In this document: positions 35,888-46,055 of the stretch, piece after piece
Numbering within the stretch: position 1 is the first letter of the stretch
Layout of the letters: each line of letters starts with the position of its first letter
NCBI RefSeq assembly: GCF_013374995.1
Contig: NZ_CP056030.1
Span: forward strand, 2,698,501 to 2,762,500
Reading direction: 5' to 3'
From: Pseudomonas eucalypticola
Lineage (GTDB): Bacteria > Pseudomonadota > Gammaproteobacteria > Pseudomonadales > Pseudomonadaceae
DNA: 64,000 bases
Notes under the pieces: generated by a model
Databases searched by the model: none
Told to the model about the DNA's origin: nothing
Seen by the model: only the letters and a program-made list of their open reading frames with translations
Translations under genes and position numbers: made by a program

Positions 35888-37189
35888 GTGGCCAGTCAAA
35901 CCGTCAGCCTTATTCATCTTCAGGCCATGCAAGGCATCTACCAGCAAGTACTGGACAAGTTGCTGGCGCATTTCACCCATGCCCAACGCGCGGCGTTATT
36001 GTTGCTGGTGCAGCGTATCGGCGTCGCCGCGGGCGGTTTCGATCGCCTGGCGCGTTTCAAGGTGCTGCTGGCCCATGGGGGGGGTAGCAACAGTGGTCAG
36101 TGCCTGGCCTTGTTAAGGGCAGCCCAGCTGAGCCTGGCCGTGCGCAACCCCGGGACCTTCGAGCTGCGGGTGGCGACCTATCGGCATTCGGGCATGGACC
36201 AGGCGGTGATGGACAACATCGAACGCGGGTACGCGGCGTTGTCGTTGCACGATGACCCGCGGGTGGAACTGCTGGTGGTCGATGACCAGCAGGTCATGGC
36301 CTATGACCCCCTGGCGCCTCTGTCCCCCGCCACGCGGGCGCGCAACCGCACCGACCTGTTGGTCAATGGTCACCTCAGCGGCGGTGACGGCCGTGCCAGT
36401 CTGTGTCATGGCTGTTACCTGGGGCGCGCGGATTTCTACCGGCGCGCGCTGGCCTGGGAGGGTGGGGTGCATGCCATGGCCTGCGTCGAATCGCCGGCCC
36501 GCCAGCGTCGATACCTGGCCTGGGGACTGCGGGTAGCGCGCACGGCCGGGCTGGTGCGGCGGCCTGGCGGTGAAGGCGGCGAGGCGGCCCTTGAGGTCAT
36601 CGGCGAATTGAGCGACGCCTACTACCGGCACCTCTACGGTGACAAGCTCGCGATGCGGCGTTTGCCCCGCAGCAAACCCCCGGTGCAGGTACTGCCCATG
36701 CATGACCTGCTGGCGGTGGCGCCGGAACAGCATTGGCGGCTGCTGGTGGATTTCCTGGGTTTTCGTTTCTCTGCCCTGGCCCTGGGGTTCAGCGAGACGG
36801 CGTGCGCCAACCCGCTGCTGATGGCGCACCTGCGCGGGTTGCGCGCCGAGCAGTTGCAGCAGCGCAGCTATGCCGAGGGCGTCGAGGAGTACTTGCGCGC
36901 GGCCCGGCAGTTGATGATGCGCAAGGGCATGCCCGCGCACCTGGTGGACCTGATGCTGTCGGCCTACGACGACCCGTACAAGTCCCAGGAGCGCCGCGCC
37001 TTGGCCCAGGCCCATGCGCTGGCCAACTACCAGGTCGATGAGCCCCAGCTGGTGTGCCTGTTGTTCAGCCCCTTCGTCGATGCCGGCAAGGGCCTGGCCA
37101 CTTTCCTGCGCAGCCGCCATCCGGAACGGGTGTGTTGGCTGGGGGATCTGCACCGGGGCGAGGGCAGGTGGAGCAGGTTCGCTGGCTGA
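35888..37189 (+). CDS. Hypothetical protein next to a MocR-type regulator
   Basis: I do not recognise this 433-residue protein. It is soluble, rich in Leu, Arg and Ala, and has no signal peptide or membrane helix. A few Cys/His residues (CHGCYLG, CVESPARQRR) might bind a metal, but no complete known motif is seen. It is full length with good coding character. A small frame overlaps its end, and a GntR/MocR-type gene follows, so the three may form an operon. Confidence 0.7.
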   Translation: MASQTVSLIHLQAMQGIYQQVLDKLLAHFTHAQRAALLLLVQRIGVAAGGFDRLARFKVLLAHGGGSNSGQCLALLRAAQLSLAVRNPGTFELRVATYRHSGMDQAVMDNIERGYAALSLHDDPRVELLVVDDQQVMAYDPLAPLSPATRARNRTDLLVNGHLSGGDGRASLCHGCYLGRADFYRRALAWEGGVHAMACVESPARQRRYLAWGLRVARTAGLVRRPGGEGGEAALEVIGELSDAYYRHLYGDKLAMRRLPRSKPPVQVLPMHDLLAVAPEQHWRLLVDFLGFRFSALALGFSETACANPLLMAHLRGLRAEQLQQRSYAEGVEEYLRAARQLMMRKGMPAHLVDLMLSAYDDPYKSQERRALAQAHALANYQVDEPQLVCLLFSPFVDAGKGLATFLRSRHPERVCWLGDLHRGEGRWSRFAG

Positions 37190-37371
37190 CAGCCGTCAGC
37201 GGCCTGCCGATCCAGGCGCTGCGGCGCCTCTACGGGCAGCGTCCGAGCCTGGGGCCTGGGCCGCAGAGCCTTATCGCGCGGGTGGTCGCCAGTGACCCGG
37301 ATAGCGCCAGCATCCAGGTGCTGGACCCGGCCACGGGGCACTCCAGAACAGAACGGGTGTGTGGGCGTTGA
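37168..37371 (+). CDS. Small hypothetical protein
   Basis: A GTG at 37168 behind GAGGGCA opens a 67-residue frame (EQVRWLTAVSGLPIQALRR at its start) overlapping the previous gene by 22 bp and stopping 2 bp before the MocR start. Tight packing and in-phase signals suggest it is real, but no family is recognised. It could instead be out-of-frame sequence at the end of the larger gene. Confidence 0.4.
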   Translation: MEQVRWLTAVSGLPIQALRRLYGQRPSLGPGPQSLIARVVASDPDSASIQVLDPATGHSRTERVCGR

Positions 37372-37373
37372 GC

Positions 37374-38798
37374 ATGACCATCAAGTCTAAAACCGGGTTT
37401 GCCTACCAGGCGGTCTACCGCTACCTGTCAGCGCTGATCGAGGAGGGGGAGCCGGAAGTACCTTTCAAGCTGCCGTCGTTGCGCGCCCTGGCCAGCCGCC
37501 TGGGTGTATCGGTGTCGACCATTCAGTACAGCTACACCCTGCTGGAGCGCGAAGGGCGCGTGTATGCCTTGGCCAAGTCCGGCTATTACGCCCGCCCCCC
37601 GGCGCGCCAGGGGCTGGCGCCCGATGGCAGCAACCTGCTGCAGCGCCTGCAGGCCGGGCAACGTCGGCAGTCCGGCAGCCTGGCGCCCTTGCTGGCGCTC
37701 GACGGCCCCTTGTTGCGGTTCGAACGCCAGGTGCAACGCCAGTACACTTCCTTGCCCGCGCCCGCCTGGAATCCCTGCGGTGACCCCGAGCTGCGGCGGG
37801 CCTTGGCCGCCCGTTATACCCACGATGGCGCCCACCACTGGTACGCTGACCACGTGTACCTGGGCAGTGACCTGCGGGCGGTGCTGGACATCACCTTCGA
37901 GGCCTTGAAGCTCTCCGGGCAGACCGTGCTGGTGGCGACGCCGGGCTGCCCGCTGATCTTGCAGGCGTTGCAACTGGCGGGCGCCAACCTGATCGAGGTG
38001 CCGCTGGGTGATACCGGGCGGCTCGACCTGCCAGCCCTGCGGGAACGGTTGAACGCCGGGGGCGTGCGCCTGCTGGTGCTGGACGCGGTATTCGGCGCGG
38101 TGCAGGGCCAGTGCATGCCCGAGGAGGACCTGCAGGCGCTGGCCAACCTGTTGAACCGCCATGATGTGCACTTGCTGGAGAATGATGTGCAGGGCGAACT
38201 GTGCTTCAGTGCGGCGCGGCCCTTGCGTGAACGGCTGTCGAGCCAGCGGGTGCTGATCCTTGGCTCCCTGGAGCCGTGGCTGGGAACCGAGGCCTCGTTT
38301 GCCTACCTGGTGGCCGCGGGCGCAGCCAAGGCATTGGCCGAAGCCTTCCAGCGGCGCGCCATGCGCTTGCCGCCACTGCGGCAGAAAGCCGTGGCACGCC
38401 TGCTTGAACACGGCGTGCTGGATGAGCAACTGCCGGCGCTGCGCATGCGCCTGCAGCATCAATTGTGGCGCCTGGACCGCCAAGTGCGTAGCCGCCTGGG
38501 GCGTTACCTGCTGGCTTACCACCCGGTGGGCGGCACCGGCCTGTGGCTGCGCAGCCGTTATCCACTGGACATGCGCAAGGTGTTCGAGCGGCTGTTGGCG
38601 CAGGGGCTGCTGATCGAGCCTGGCCCGCTGTTCAGCACGCAGGGCTCCCATGAGCGGTACTTGCGCATCGGCGTGCAGGGCCTGGCCGAGGTCAACCATG
38701 GCACCTTGCTCACTGCCCTGGCCAACGCGCTGGCCGAAGAGCACCAGAAGCTGGCAGTGGCGACCGACCGTCCCGAGCAGGTACACCGAGCCCCGTAG
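37374..38798 (+). CDS. GntR/MocR-type regulator with aminotransferase-like domain
   Basis: This 474-residue protein has a GntR winged helix (about residues 5-75; KLPSLRALASRLGVSVSTIQ) joined to an aminotransferase-like domain of ~370 residues. In typical MocR proteins a SK motif supplies the PLP Schiff-base lysine, but here the corresponding stretch reads LILGSLEPWLGTEASFAYL without lysine. It may therefore bind PLP only non-covalently or sense another ligand. The start ATG 2 bp after the small upstream frame implies coupling. Confidence 0.82.
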   Translation: MTIKSKTGFAYQAVYRYLSALIEEGEPEVPFKLPSLRALASRLGVSVSTIQYSYTLLEREGRVYALAKSGYYARPPARQGLAPDGSNLLQRLQAGQRRQSGSLAPLLALDGPLLRFERQVQRQYTSLPAPAWNPCGDPELRRALAARYTHDGAHHWYADHVYLGSDLRAVLDITFEALKLSGQTVLVATPGCPLILQALQLAGANLIEVPLGDTGRLDLPALRERLNAGGVRLLVLDAVFGAVQGQCMPEEDLQALANLLNRHDVHLLENDVQGELCFSAARPLRERLSSQRVLILGSLEPWLGTEASFAYLVAAGAAKALAEAFQRRAMRLPPLRQKAVARLLEHGVLDEQLPALRMRLQHQLWRLDRQVRSRLGRYLLAYHPVGGTGLWLRSRYPLDMRKVFERLLAQGLLIEPGPLFSTQGSHERYLRIGVQGLAEVNHGTLLTALANALAEEHQKLAVATDRPEQVHRAP

Positions 38799-38939
38799 CG
38801 AACCTCGGGTCGTGTCTCAGGTACCCTGCGTCGAGGCTTGACGCCGCCTGAGCCGCCACCGGTCCAAAAGTCTTTGCCAAGTGCCCGGGTCTGTATGTAT
38901 AACCAGTGCCTTTTCACCAAGGCCTGTGCGTAGAACACC

Positions 38940-40574
38940 GTGACCCCCAGCAACCTGGACGACCCGTTTTATTACCTGATCAACTTCCAGCGTGTGCTGG
39001 ACTGGCTGACGCAGCGCTATGCCGATGTGCTGGACGCCGACGAAGTCCGGTTCATCAATGGCTTCGCGGCGGTGCCGCGCGAGTCCCAGGCCCTGCTGGT
39101 GCGCATGGTGATGCGCAAGGGCCCGCTGTACCGGGCCAGCAAGCTCAACTATGCCGAGATCGGCCCGGCCGCCCAGGCCGTGGTGCCGCTGCTCGCCCAT
39201 GGCTGGGTGGACAGCCAGATGCCCTTGAGCCTGGCGCAGTTGTTCGACGTGCTGCAGAAAGCCGAATTGCTTGCCCTGTTCAAGGGGCGCGCGGCACTGC
39301 GCAAGGACCAATTGCTCGCCTTGTGGCAGGAAAGCGCGCCTGAACCGCAGCCGTTCGCGCACTGGTGCCCTGATCTGGACGACGGGGTCTATTCCCTGCC
39401 GGTACGCCCGTTGTGTGATCGCTTGCGCTTGCTGTTCTTCGGCAACCTGCGCCAGGACTGGTCGGAGTTCGTGCTGGCCGACCTTGGGGTCTACCGCTAC
39501 GAACAGGTGGAATTGCACCCAGCCTCCCGCGGCCTGCAAAGCCGGGCCGACATCGATTTCTGCGTAGCCCTGCAGGCCTGCCGGCAGGCGCTGGAGGAGG
39601 GCAGCGAACTGGCGCCGCTGCTCCAGCAACTGGGGGGACTGGCAAGCACCAACCCCTGGCTGGTGGGGCGCCGCGAGCGGCTGCTGTTTGCCATAGGCCA
39701 ACAATGTGAACGCCAGGGCCTGTGGCAGGAAGCCTTGGGCATATATGGCCAATGCAGGTACCCGGGCGCACGCGCCCGGCGCATTCGCGTGCTGGAGCGC
39801 AGCGAACAGTACCCGGCGGCCCTGGCCTTGGCCGAGACCGCGGCGCAGGCGCCGGAAAGCGCCGCCGAAGCCCAGCAACTGCCGCGCATGCTGCCCCGGC
39901 TGCGGCGCAAACTGGGGTTGCCGGCGCAACCCAGGGCGAAGAAACCAGTGGTCAACGAATGGCAACTTGCGCTGGCCCCGGAGCCTGGCGTGAGCGTCGA
40001 GCTGCGCGTGGCCTTGCACCTGGACCAGGCAGAGGCGCCGGTGCATTACGTGGAAAACAGCCTGATGAACTCGCTGTTTGGCCTGCTGTGCTGGCCGGCT
40101 GTTTTCGCCGCAGTGCCCGGCGCGTTTTTCCACCCTTTTCAGAGCGGGCCGGCCGACCTTCACCAGGCCGACTTTCGCCAGCGCCGTGCCGAGCAGTTCC
40201 AGGCATGCCTCGCGCAATTGCACGACGGCCGCTATCAAGACAGCATCCGTGCCTGTTACCGGGAAAAATGGGGCCTGCAGTCGCCCTTCGTGCACTGGCA
40301 GGCCCTCAGTGAACCCTTGCTGGAGTTGGCTTTGCATTGCTTGCCCGCCGAGCACCTGCACCATTGTTTCGAACGCTTGCTGCAGGACATCGCCGCGAAC
40401 CGCGCGGGCATGCCCGACCTGATCCAGTTCTGGCCCCGGGAGCGGCGCTACCAGATGATCGAGGTCAAAGGGCCCGGCGATCGCCTGCAGGACAACCAGC
40501 TGCGCTGGCTAGAGTTCTGCGCGCGCCACTCGATGCCGGTGCAGGTCTGCTACGTGCAGTGGGCGCCCTCGTGA
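38940..40574 (+). CDS. FAN1-like VRR-NUC structure-specific nuclease
   Basis: A 544-residue protein whose C-terminus holds the VRR-NUC nuclease motif: the Asp of MPDLIQFWP, then YQMIEVKGPGDRLQDNQLRW with the E-x-K pair. Length and domain order (N-terminal SAP-like/TPR region, C-terminal nuclease) match bacterial FAN1, studied in Pseudomonas. FAN1 cuts branched DNA and helps unhook interstrand cross-links. The GTG at 38940 is the first possible start because an in-frame TAG lies three codons upstream. It overlaps the helicase gene by 4 bp (GTGA), so the two work together. Confidence 0.9.
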   Translation: MTPSNLDDPFYYLINFQRVLDWLTQRYADVLDADEVRFINGFAAVPRESQALLVRMVMRKGPLYRASKLNYAEIGPAAQAVVPLLAHGWVDSQMPLSLAQLFDVLQKAELLALFKGRAALRKDQLLALWQESAPEPQPFAHWCPDLDDGVYSLPVRPLCDRLRLLFFGNLRQDWSEFVLADLGVYRYEQVELHPASRGLQSRADIDFCVALQACRQALEEGSELAPLLQQLGGLASTNPWLVGRRERLLFAIGQQCERQGLWQEALGIYGQCRYPGARARRIRVLERSEQYPAALALAETAAQAPESAAEAQQLPRMLPRLRRKLGLPAQPRAKKPVVNEWQLALAPEPGVSVELRVALHLDQAEAPVHYVENSLMNSLFGLLCWPAVFAAVPGAFFHPFQSGPADLHQADFRQRRAEQFQACLAQLHDGRYQDSIRACYREKWGLQSPFVHWQALSEPLLELALHCLPAEHLHHCFERLLQDIAANRAGMPDLIQFWPRERRYQMIEVKGPGDRLQDNQLRWLEFCARHSMPVQVCYVQWAPS

Positions 40575-42823
40575 GTTACCGCGTGGCGGTGCGCGCGTTG
40601 TGCGAGTTCACCGCCAAGGTCGGTGACCTGGACCTGCGCTTCACCCCGTCGCCCACCGCCCAGGAAGGCATGGCCGGGCACCGCCGAGTCACGGCCGGGC
40701 GCGGCGCCGGTTACCAGAGCGAAGTGGCCCTTGAGGGGTGCTACAAAACCCTGCTGGTGCGCGGCCGCGCCGATGGCTACGACCCGGTGCGCAACCGCCT
40801 GGAGGAAATCAAGACCCACCGCGGTGACCTGGAACGCCAACCCGCCAACCATCGCCAACTGCACTGGGCTCAAGCGCGGGTCTATGGCTGGTTGCTGTGC
40901 CAGCGCGATGGCCTGGACCAACTCAACCTGGCGCTGGTGTACCTGGACGTCGACAGCGACCGCCAGACCGTGATCGAGGAGCCGTGGCAGGCCAGCGACC
41001 TGGAAGCTTTCTTCCATCAGCAATGTGCGCTGTTCCTGACCTGGGCCGAGGCGCAAATGCAGCGCGCCGCCGTGCGCGACCAGGGTCTGGTGGCGCTGAA
41101 GTTTCCCCACGGCGAATTCCGCCTGGGCCAGCGCGACCTGGCGGAAACGGTCTACAAGGCCGTCAGCACCGGGCGCTGCCTGATGGCCCAGGCCACCACC
41201 GGCATCGGTAAAACCCTGGGCACGCTGTTTCCGATGCTCAAGGCGATGGTGCCCCAGCAGTTGGACAAAGTGCTGTTCCTCACTGCCAAGACCCCCGGCC
41301 GACAGTTGGCGCTGGAAGCCTTGCGACAGGTCTGCGCCAGTGCCCCGGACCTGCCCTTGCGCAGCCTGGAACTGGTGGCCCGGGACAAGGCGTGCGAATA
41401 CCCGGACAAGGCCTGTCACGGCGACTCGTGCCCCTTGGCCAAGGGTTTTTACGACCGTTTGCCGGCCGCCCGGGCCGCGGCCGTGCAACTGCGCCTGCAA
41501 GACCAGCAGGCGGTCCGCGAGGTGGCCCTGGCCCACCAGGTGTGCCCGTACTACCTGAGCCAGGAGCTGGCCCGCTGGGCGGACGTGGTCATCGGCGACT
41601 ACAACTATTACTTCGACCTGAACGCCTTGCTGTTCGGCCTGGCCCAGGCCAATCAGTGGCGCCTGGCATTGCTGGCCGATGAGGCGCACAACCTGGTGGA
41701 GCGCACCCGCGGCATGTACAGCGCCAGCCTCGACCAGTACCACCTGGGCGTGTTGCGCCGCGATCCCCCGGCCTTGCTGAAAAGCCCATTGCAGAAGCTC
41801 AACCGGGAATGGAACGCGCTGTACAAGGACCAGGTGGGCCCCTACCAAGCGTATGCGCACCTGCCGGACCGCTTCGTCCAGGCCTTGCTGCGTTGCGTCA
41901 GTGCGTTGGGTGAGCTGTTCAATGAACAACCCACCGGGCTGGACCGCGCCTGGCTCGATTTCTATTTCGACGCCCTGCAATTCAGCCGCGTGGCCGAACT
42001 GTACGGCGAGCACTACGTGTTCGATATCCAGCAGCGCGAAGGGGCAGGGCGCAAACGCCAGGCCCGGCTGAACCTGCGCAATGTGGTACCGGCACCCCTC
42101 AGTGGCCCCCGCCTGAAAGCGGCCCGCAGCGCCGTGCTGTTCTCGGCGACCCTCAGCCCCCAGCACTACTTCGCCGACCTGCTGGGCCTGCCGGCGGACT
42201 GCGCGTGGATCGACGTGCAGTCGCCCTTCAGTGCCGCGCAGTTGGACGTGCGCATCGTCGACAGCATTTCCACCCGCTTCACCCATCGGCGCGCGTCCCT
42301 GGCGCCCATCGCCGCGTTGATCGCCGAGCAGTTCGCCCGTCAGCCGGGCAATTACCTGGCGTTTTTCAGCAGTTTCGATTACCTGCAACAGGTGGCCGAG
42401 GTCATGGCCGCCCAGTACCCCGACGTGCCGTTGTGGCTGCAAGGGCGCAAGATGGACGAAGCTCAGCGCCGGGATTTCCTCGGGCAGTTCAGCGACCACA
42501 GTCGGGGGGTGGGCTTCGCCGTGCTGGGAGGCGCGTTTGGGGAAGGTATCGACCTGCCGGGCAGACGCCTGATCGGCGCGTTCATCGCCACCCTGGGCCT
42601 GGCCCAGTTCAACCCGGTCAACGAACAGCTCAAGGTGCGGATGGCCGAGGTGTTTGGTGCCGGCTACGACTACACCTACCTGTACCCAGGCCTGCACAAG
42701 GTGGTGCAGGCCGCGGGCCGGGTGATCCGCGGGCAGCAGGACCGAGGCGTGGTGGTGCTGATCGATGATCGGTTCAGTGAGGGCCGCGTGAAGGCCCTGT
42801 TGCCGCGGTGGTGGGCGGTCTGA
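40571..42823 (+). CDS. DinG/XPD-type helicase with N-terminal PD-(D/E)xK-like nuclease domain
   Basis: A 750-residue fusion. Residues ~60-150 look like a RecB/Cas4-type nuclease (GRADGYDPVRNRLEEIKTHRGD, split over its active-site residues; then NHRQLHWAQARVYGWLL). The helicase follows, with Walker A AQATTGIGKTLG (about residue 210), LLADEAHNL as DEAH box, and four cysteines (CEYPDKACHGDSC ... HQVC) placed as the XPD/DinG iron-sulfur cluster. The final motif is QAAGRVIRGQQDRG. It should unwind DNA 5' to 3'. Its start overlaps the FAN1 gene by 4 bp. Confidence 0.88.
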   Translation: MSYRVAVRALCEFTAKVGDLDLRFTPSPTAQEGMAGHRRVTAGRGAGYQSEVALEGCYKTLLVRGRADGYDPVRNRLEEIKTHRGDLERQPANHRQLHWAQARVYGWLLCQRDGLDQLNLALVYLDVDSDRQTVIEEPWQASDLEAFFHQQCALFLTWAEAQMQRAAVRDQGLVALKFPHGEFRLGQRDLAETVYKAVSTGRCLMAQATTGIGKTLGTLFPMLKAMVPQQLDKVLFLTAKTPGRQLALEALRQVCASAPDLPLRSLELVARDKACEYPDKACHGDSCPLAKGFYDRLPAARAAAVQLRLQDQQAVREVALAHQVCPYYLSQELARWADVVIGDYNYYFDLNALLFGLAQANQWRLALLADEAHNLVERTRGMYSASLDQYHLGVLRRDPPALLKSPLQKLNREWNALYKDQVGPYQAYAHLPDRFVQALLRCVSALGELFNEQPTGLDRAWLDFYFDALQFSRVAELYGEHYVFDIQQREGAGRKRQARLNLRNVVPAPLSGPRLKAARSAVLFSATLSPQHYFADLLGLPADCAWIDVQSPFSAAQLDVRIVDSISTRFTHRRASLAPIAALIAEQFARQPGNYLAFFSSFDYLQQVAEVMAAQYPDVPLWLQGRKMDEAQRRDFLGQFSDHSRGVGFAVLGGAFGEGIDLPGRRLIGAFIATLGLAQFNPVNEQLKVRMAEVFGAGYDYTYLYPGLHKVVQAAGRVIRGQQDRGVVVLIDDRFSEGRVKALLPRWWAV

Positions 42824-42947
42824 GACCTTGCGCATCGGGCCTGCGCGTCAATTTTCCTGCTATCGGGATCGAAGCCGTCGCGCTGTGGTCAAACTGCCAG
42901 TAAACTGACCCTTTAGTGTCCACGATTTTCCTTTTCAGAGGTTATGC

Positions 42948-44588
<1,641 letters not shown>

Positions 44589-44608
44589 CACCACGCTAAG
44601 AGCTGCAC

Positions 44609-45030
44609 GAAAAAAGGGTTCCTCACGGAATCCTGGGGAAGTTGGTGGTGCCTTCAAAGATCTGTAGTGAACAAACAAGGCGGACCAGGTGATCTTACAG
44701 GCATAACTGGCCCGAAACAGATGTGGGACCGGGCTTGCCCGGGAAGCGCCGTGCGGACGGCGCTCGATTTCATGGGCGCAGGAAAACCCAAGACATGCAT
44801 CCGGTGGCCTTGATGCGATTGCAAGCCGGGGCGATAGGATGTTCATCGGAGCTCCTGGCTGGGGATTGCACCAAGGTTACCAGGCGCCAGGCGATGTTGT
44901 AGTGTCGCTGTTGAGATCGAGCGCCATCCGCACGGCGCTTCCCGGGCAAGCCCGGTCCCACATCTGTGAGCTCTGTTTGCTCACTGCAGATCTGTGGCGG
45001 CACCATTTCCCGGGATTCCGTGAAGAACCA
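44609..45030. repeat. Large REP-derived inverted-repeat (MITE-like) element
   Basis: Two inverted copies of a REP-containing sequence flank about 143 bp. Cores at 44719-44770 and 44914-44965 are 52 bp each with two mismatches when one is reversed. Looser matches extend outward to about 44610 and 45033. The core holds the GTGGGACCGGGCTTGCCC type of REP. The whole could fold into one long hairpin and resembles a REPIN or non-autonomous element mobilised by a REP transposase elsewhere. Confidence 0.75.
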
Positions 45031-45062
45031 AAAAAGGGCCTGCATCGCTGCAGGCCCTTTTT
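45031..45062. terminator. Bidirectional Rho-independent terminator
   Basis: A perfect 14-bp stem, AAAAAGGGCCTGCA / TGCAGGCCCTTTTT, with loop TCGC and A/T runs on both sides. It follows the stop of the pirin gene (minus strand) by 4 bp and can also stop rightward transcripts from the pgm side. Confidence 0.9.
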
Positions 45063-45066
45063 CGTT

Positions 45067-45765
45067 TTACGCCACATCCACCAGCACGATCTCGGCGTCT
45101 TCGATGGCCGTGACCCGCAGCACGCGCTCGTCCTCCACCGCGATACCGTCACGGGCATTGGCCCGCACGCCGTTCACCTCGATCACGCCCTTGGCCGGTA
45201 CCAGGTACGCCTTGCGACCTGGGTCCACGGGATATTCCGCGGTTTCCCCAGCGCTCAGGGTAGCGGCTACCAGGCGGCCGTCGGCGCGGATGCGCAGGCT
45301 GACATCGTCGTCGGCTCGGCCGCTGGCCAGGGTCACGAAGCCTTCGCCACGTTCGCCCTTGGGAAACGGCCGCGCGCCCCAGGACGGTGCTTCGCCACGC
45401 TTGTCCGGGATGATCCAGATCTGGAAGATCCGGGTGTGGCCGGGCTCCAGGTTGTATTCGCTGTGGACGATGCCGCTGCCGGCACTCATCACCTGCACGT
45501 CACCGGCTTCGGTACGGCCCTTGTTGCCCAGGCTGTCCTGGTGGGTGATGGCGCCTTCACGCACATAAGTGATGATTTCCATGTCGCGGTGCGGGTGCTG
45601 CGGAAAACCGGTGCCGGGGGCGATCACGTCATCGTTCCATACCCGCAGGTTGCCCCAGTTCATGCGTTTGGGGTCATGGTATTCGGCGAAGGAAAAATGG
45701 TGATGGGCGTCGAGCCATCCGTGGTTGGCGCCACCCAAGGACGCGAAAGGTCTTAACTGGATCAT
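45067..45765 (-). CDS. Pirin family protein (quercetin 2,3-dioxygenase-like)
   Basis: A 232-residue bicupin with the YhhW/pirin signature: WLDAHHHFSFAEY near the start, then GFPQHPHRDMEIITYV, whose His residues with a downstream His/Glu pair (GIVHSE) bind the metal. E. coli YhhW shows quercetin 2,3-dioxygenase activity; the physiological role is uncertain. The gene is monocistronic, convergent with pgm across a shared terminator. Confidence 0.9.
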   Translation of the reverse strand: MIQLRPFASLGGANHGWLDAHHHFSFAEYHDPKRMNWGNLRVWNDDVIAPGTGFPQHPHRDMEIITYVREGAITHQDSLGNKGRTEAGDVQVMSAGSGIVHSEYNLEPGHTRIFQIWIIPDKRGEAPSWGARPFPKGERGEGFVTLASGRADDDVSLRIRADGRLVAATLSAGETAEYPVDPGRKAYLVPAKGVIEVNGVRANARDGIAVEDERVLRVTAIEDAEIVLVDVA

Positions 45766-45883
45766 GGTGCTCTCCTCAAGTGGTTAATCTGAATCACGGG
45801 GCTAGTGTCTCGCGTCCATAGATCGAAAAAAAGCGTAAAATACTCGCCAAACCAATCTACAATATCGATATATGGCTGCTCCT

Positions 45884-45974
45884 CTGTGGGACCGGGCGAA
45901 GCTCGGGAAGGGTCCGCTGCGGTCTACCTGACGCAACGCGGCGGCTGGTTCCCGAGCTCCGCCCGGTCCCACAG
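45884..45974. repeat. REP doublet (REPIN)
   Basis: Two inverted REP units (CTGTGGGACCGGGCGAAGCT on the left and its approximate reverse complement ending CCCGGTCCCACAG) enclose about 45 bp. It is the same family as the tandem array near 57.5-58.3 kb. It lies between the divergent pirin and helicase genes. Confidence 0.85.
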
Positions 45975-46055
45975 GGCGGGTGGCGTCTTAACTACTTGAT
46001 TCACAATGGTTTGGATGGCAGTGTCGATGCCTGTCGAACCGATGCCGGAGCACGC

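Noticed and set aside
40550..42835. 761-codon frame on the minus strand
   Set aside because: It is a shadow of the nuclease-helicase gene, which carries Walker, DEAH-box and iron-sulfur motifs.
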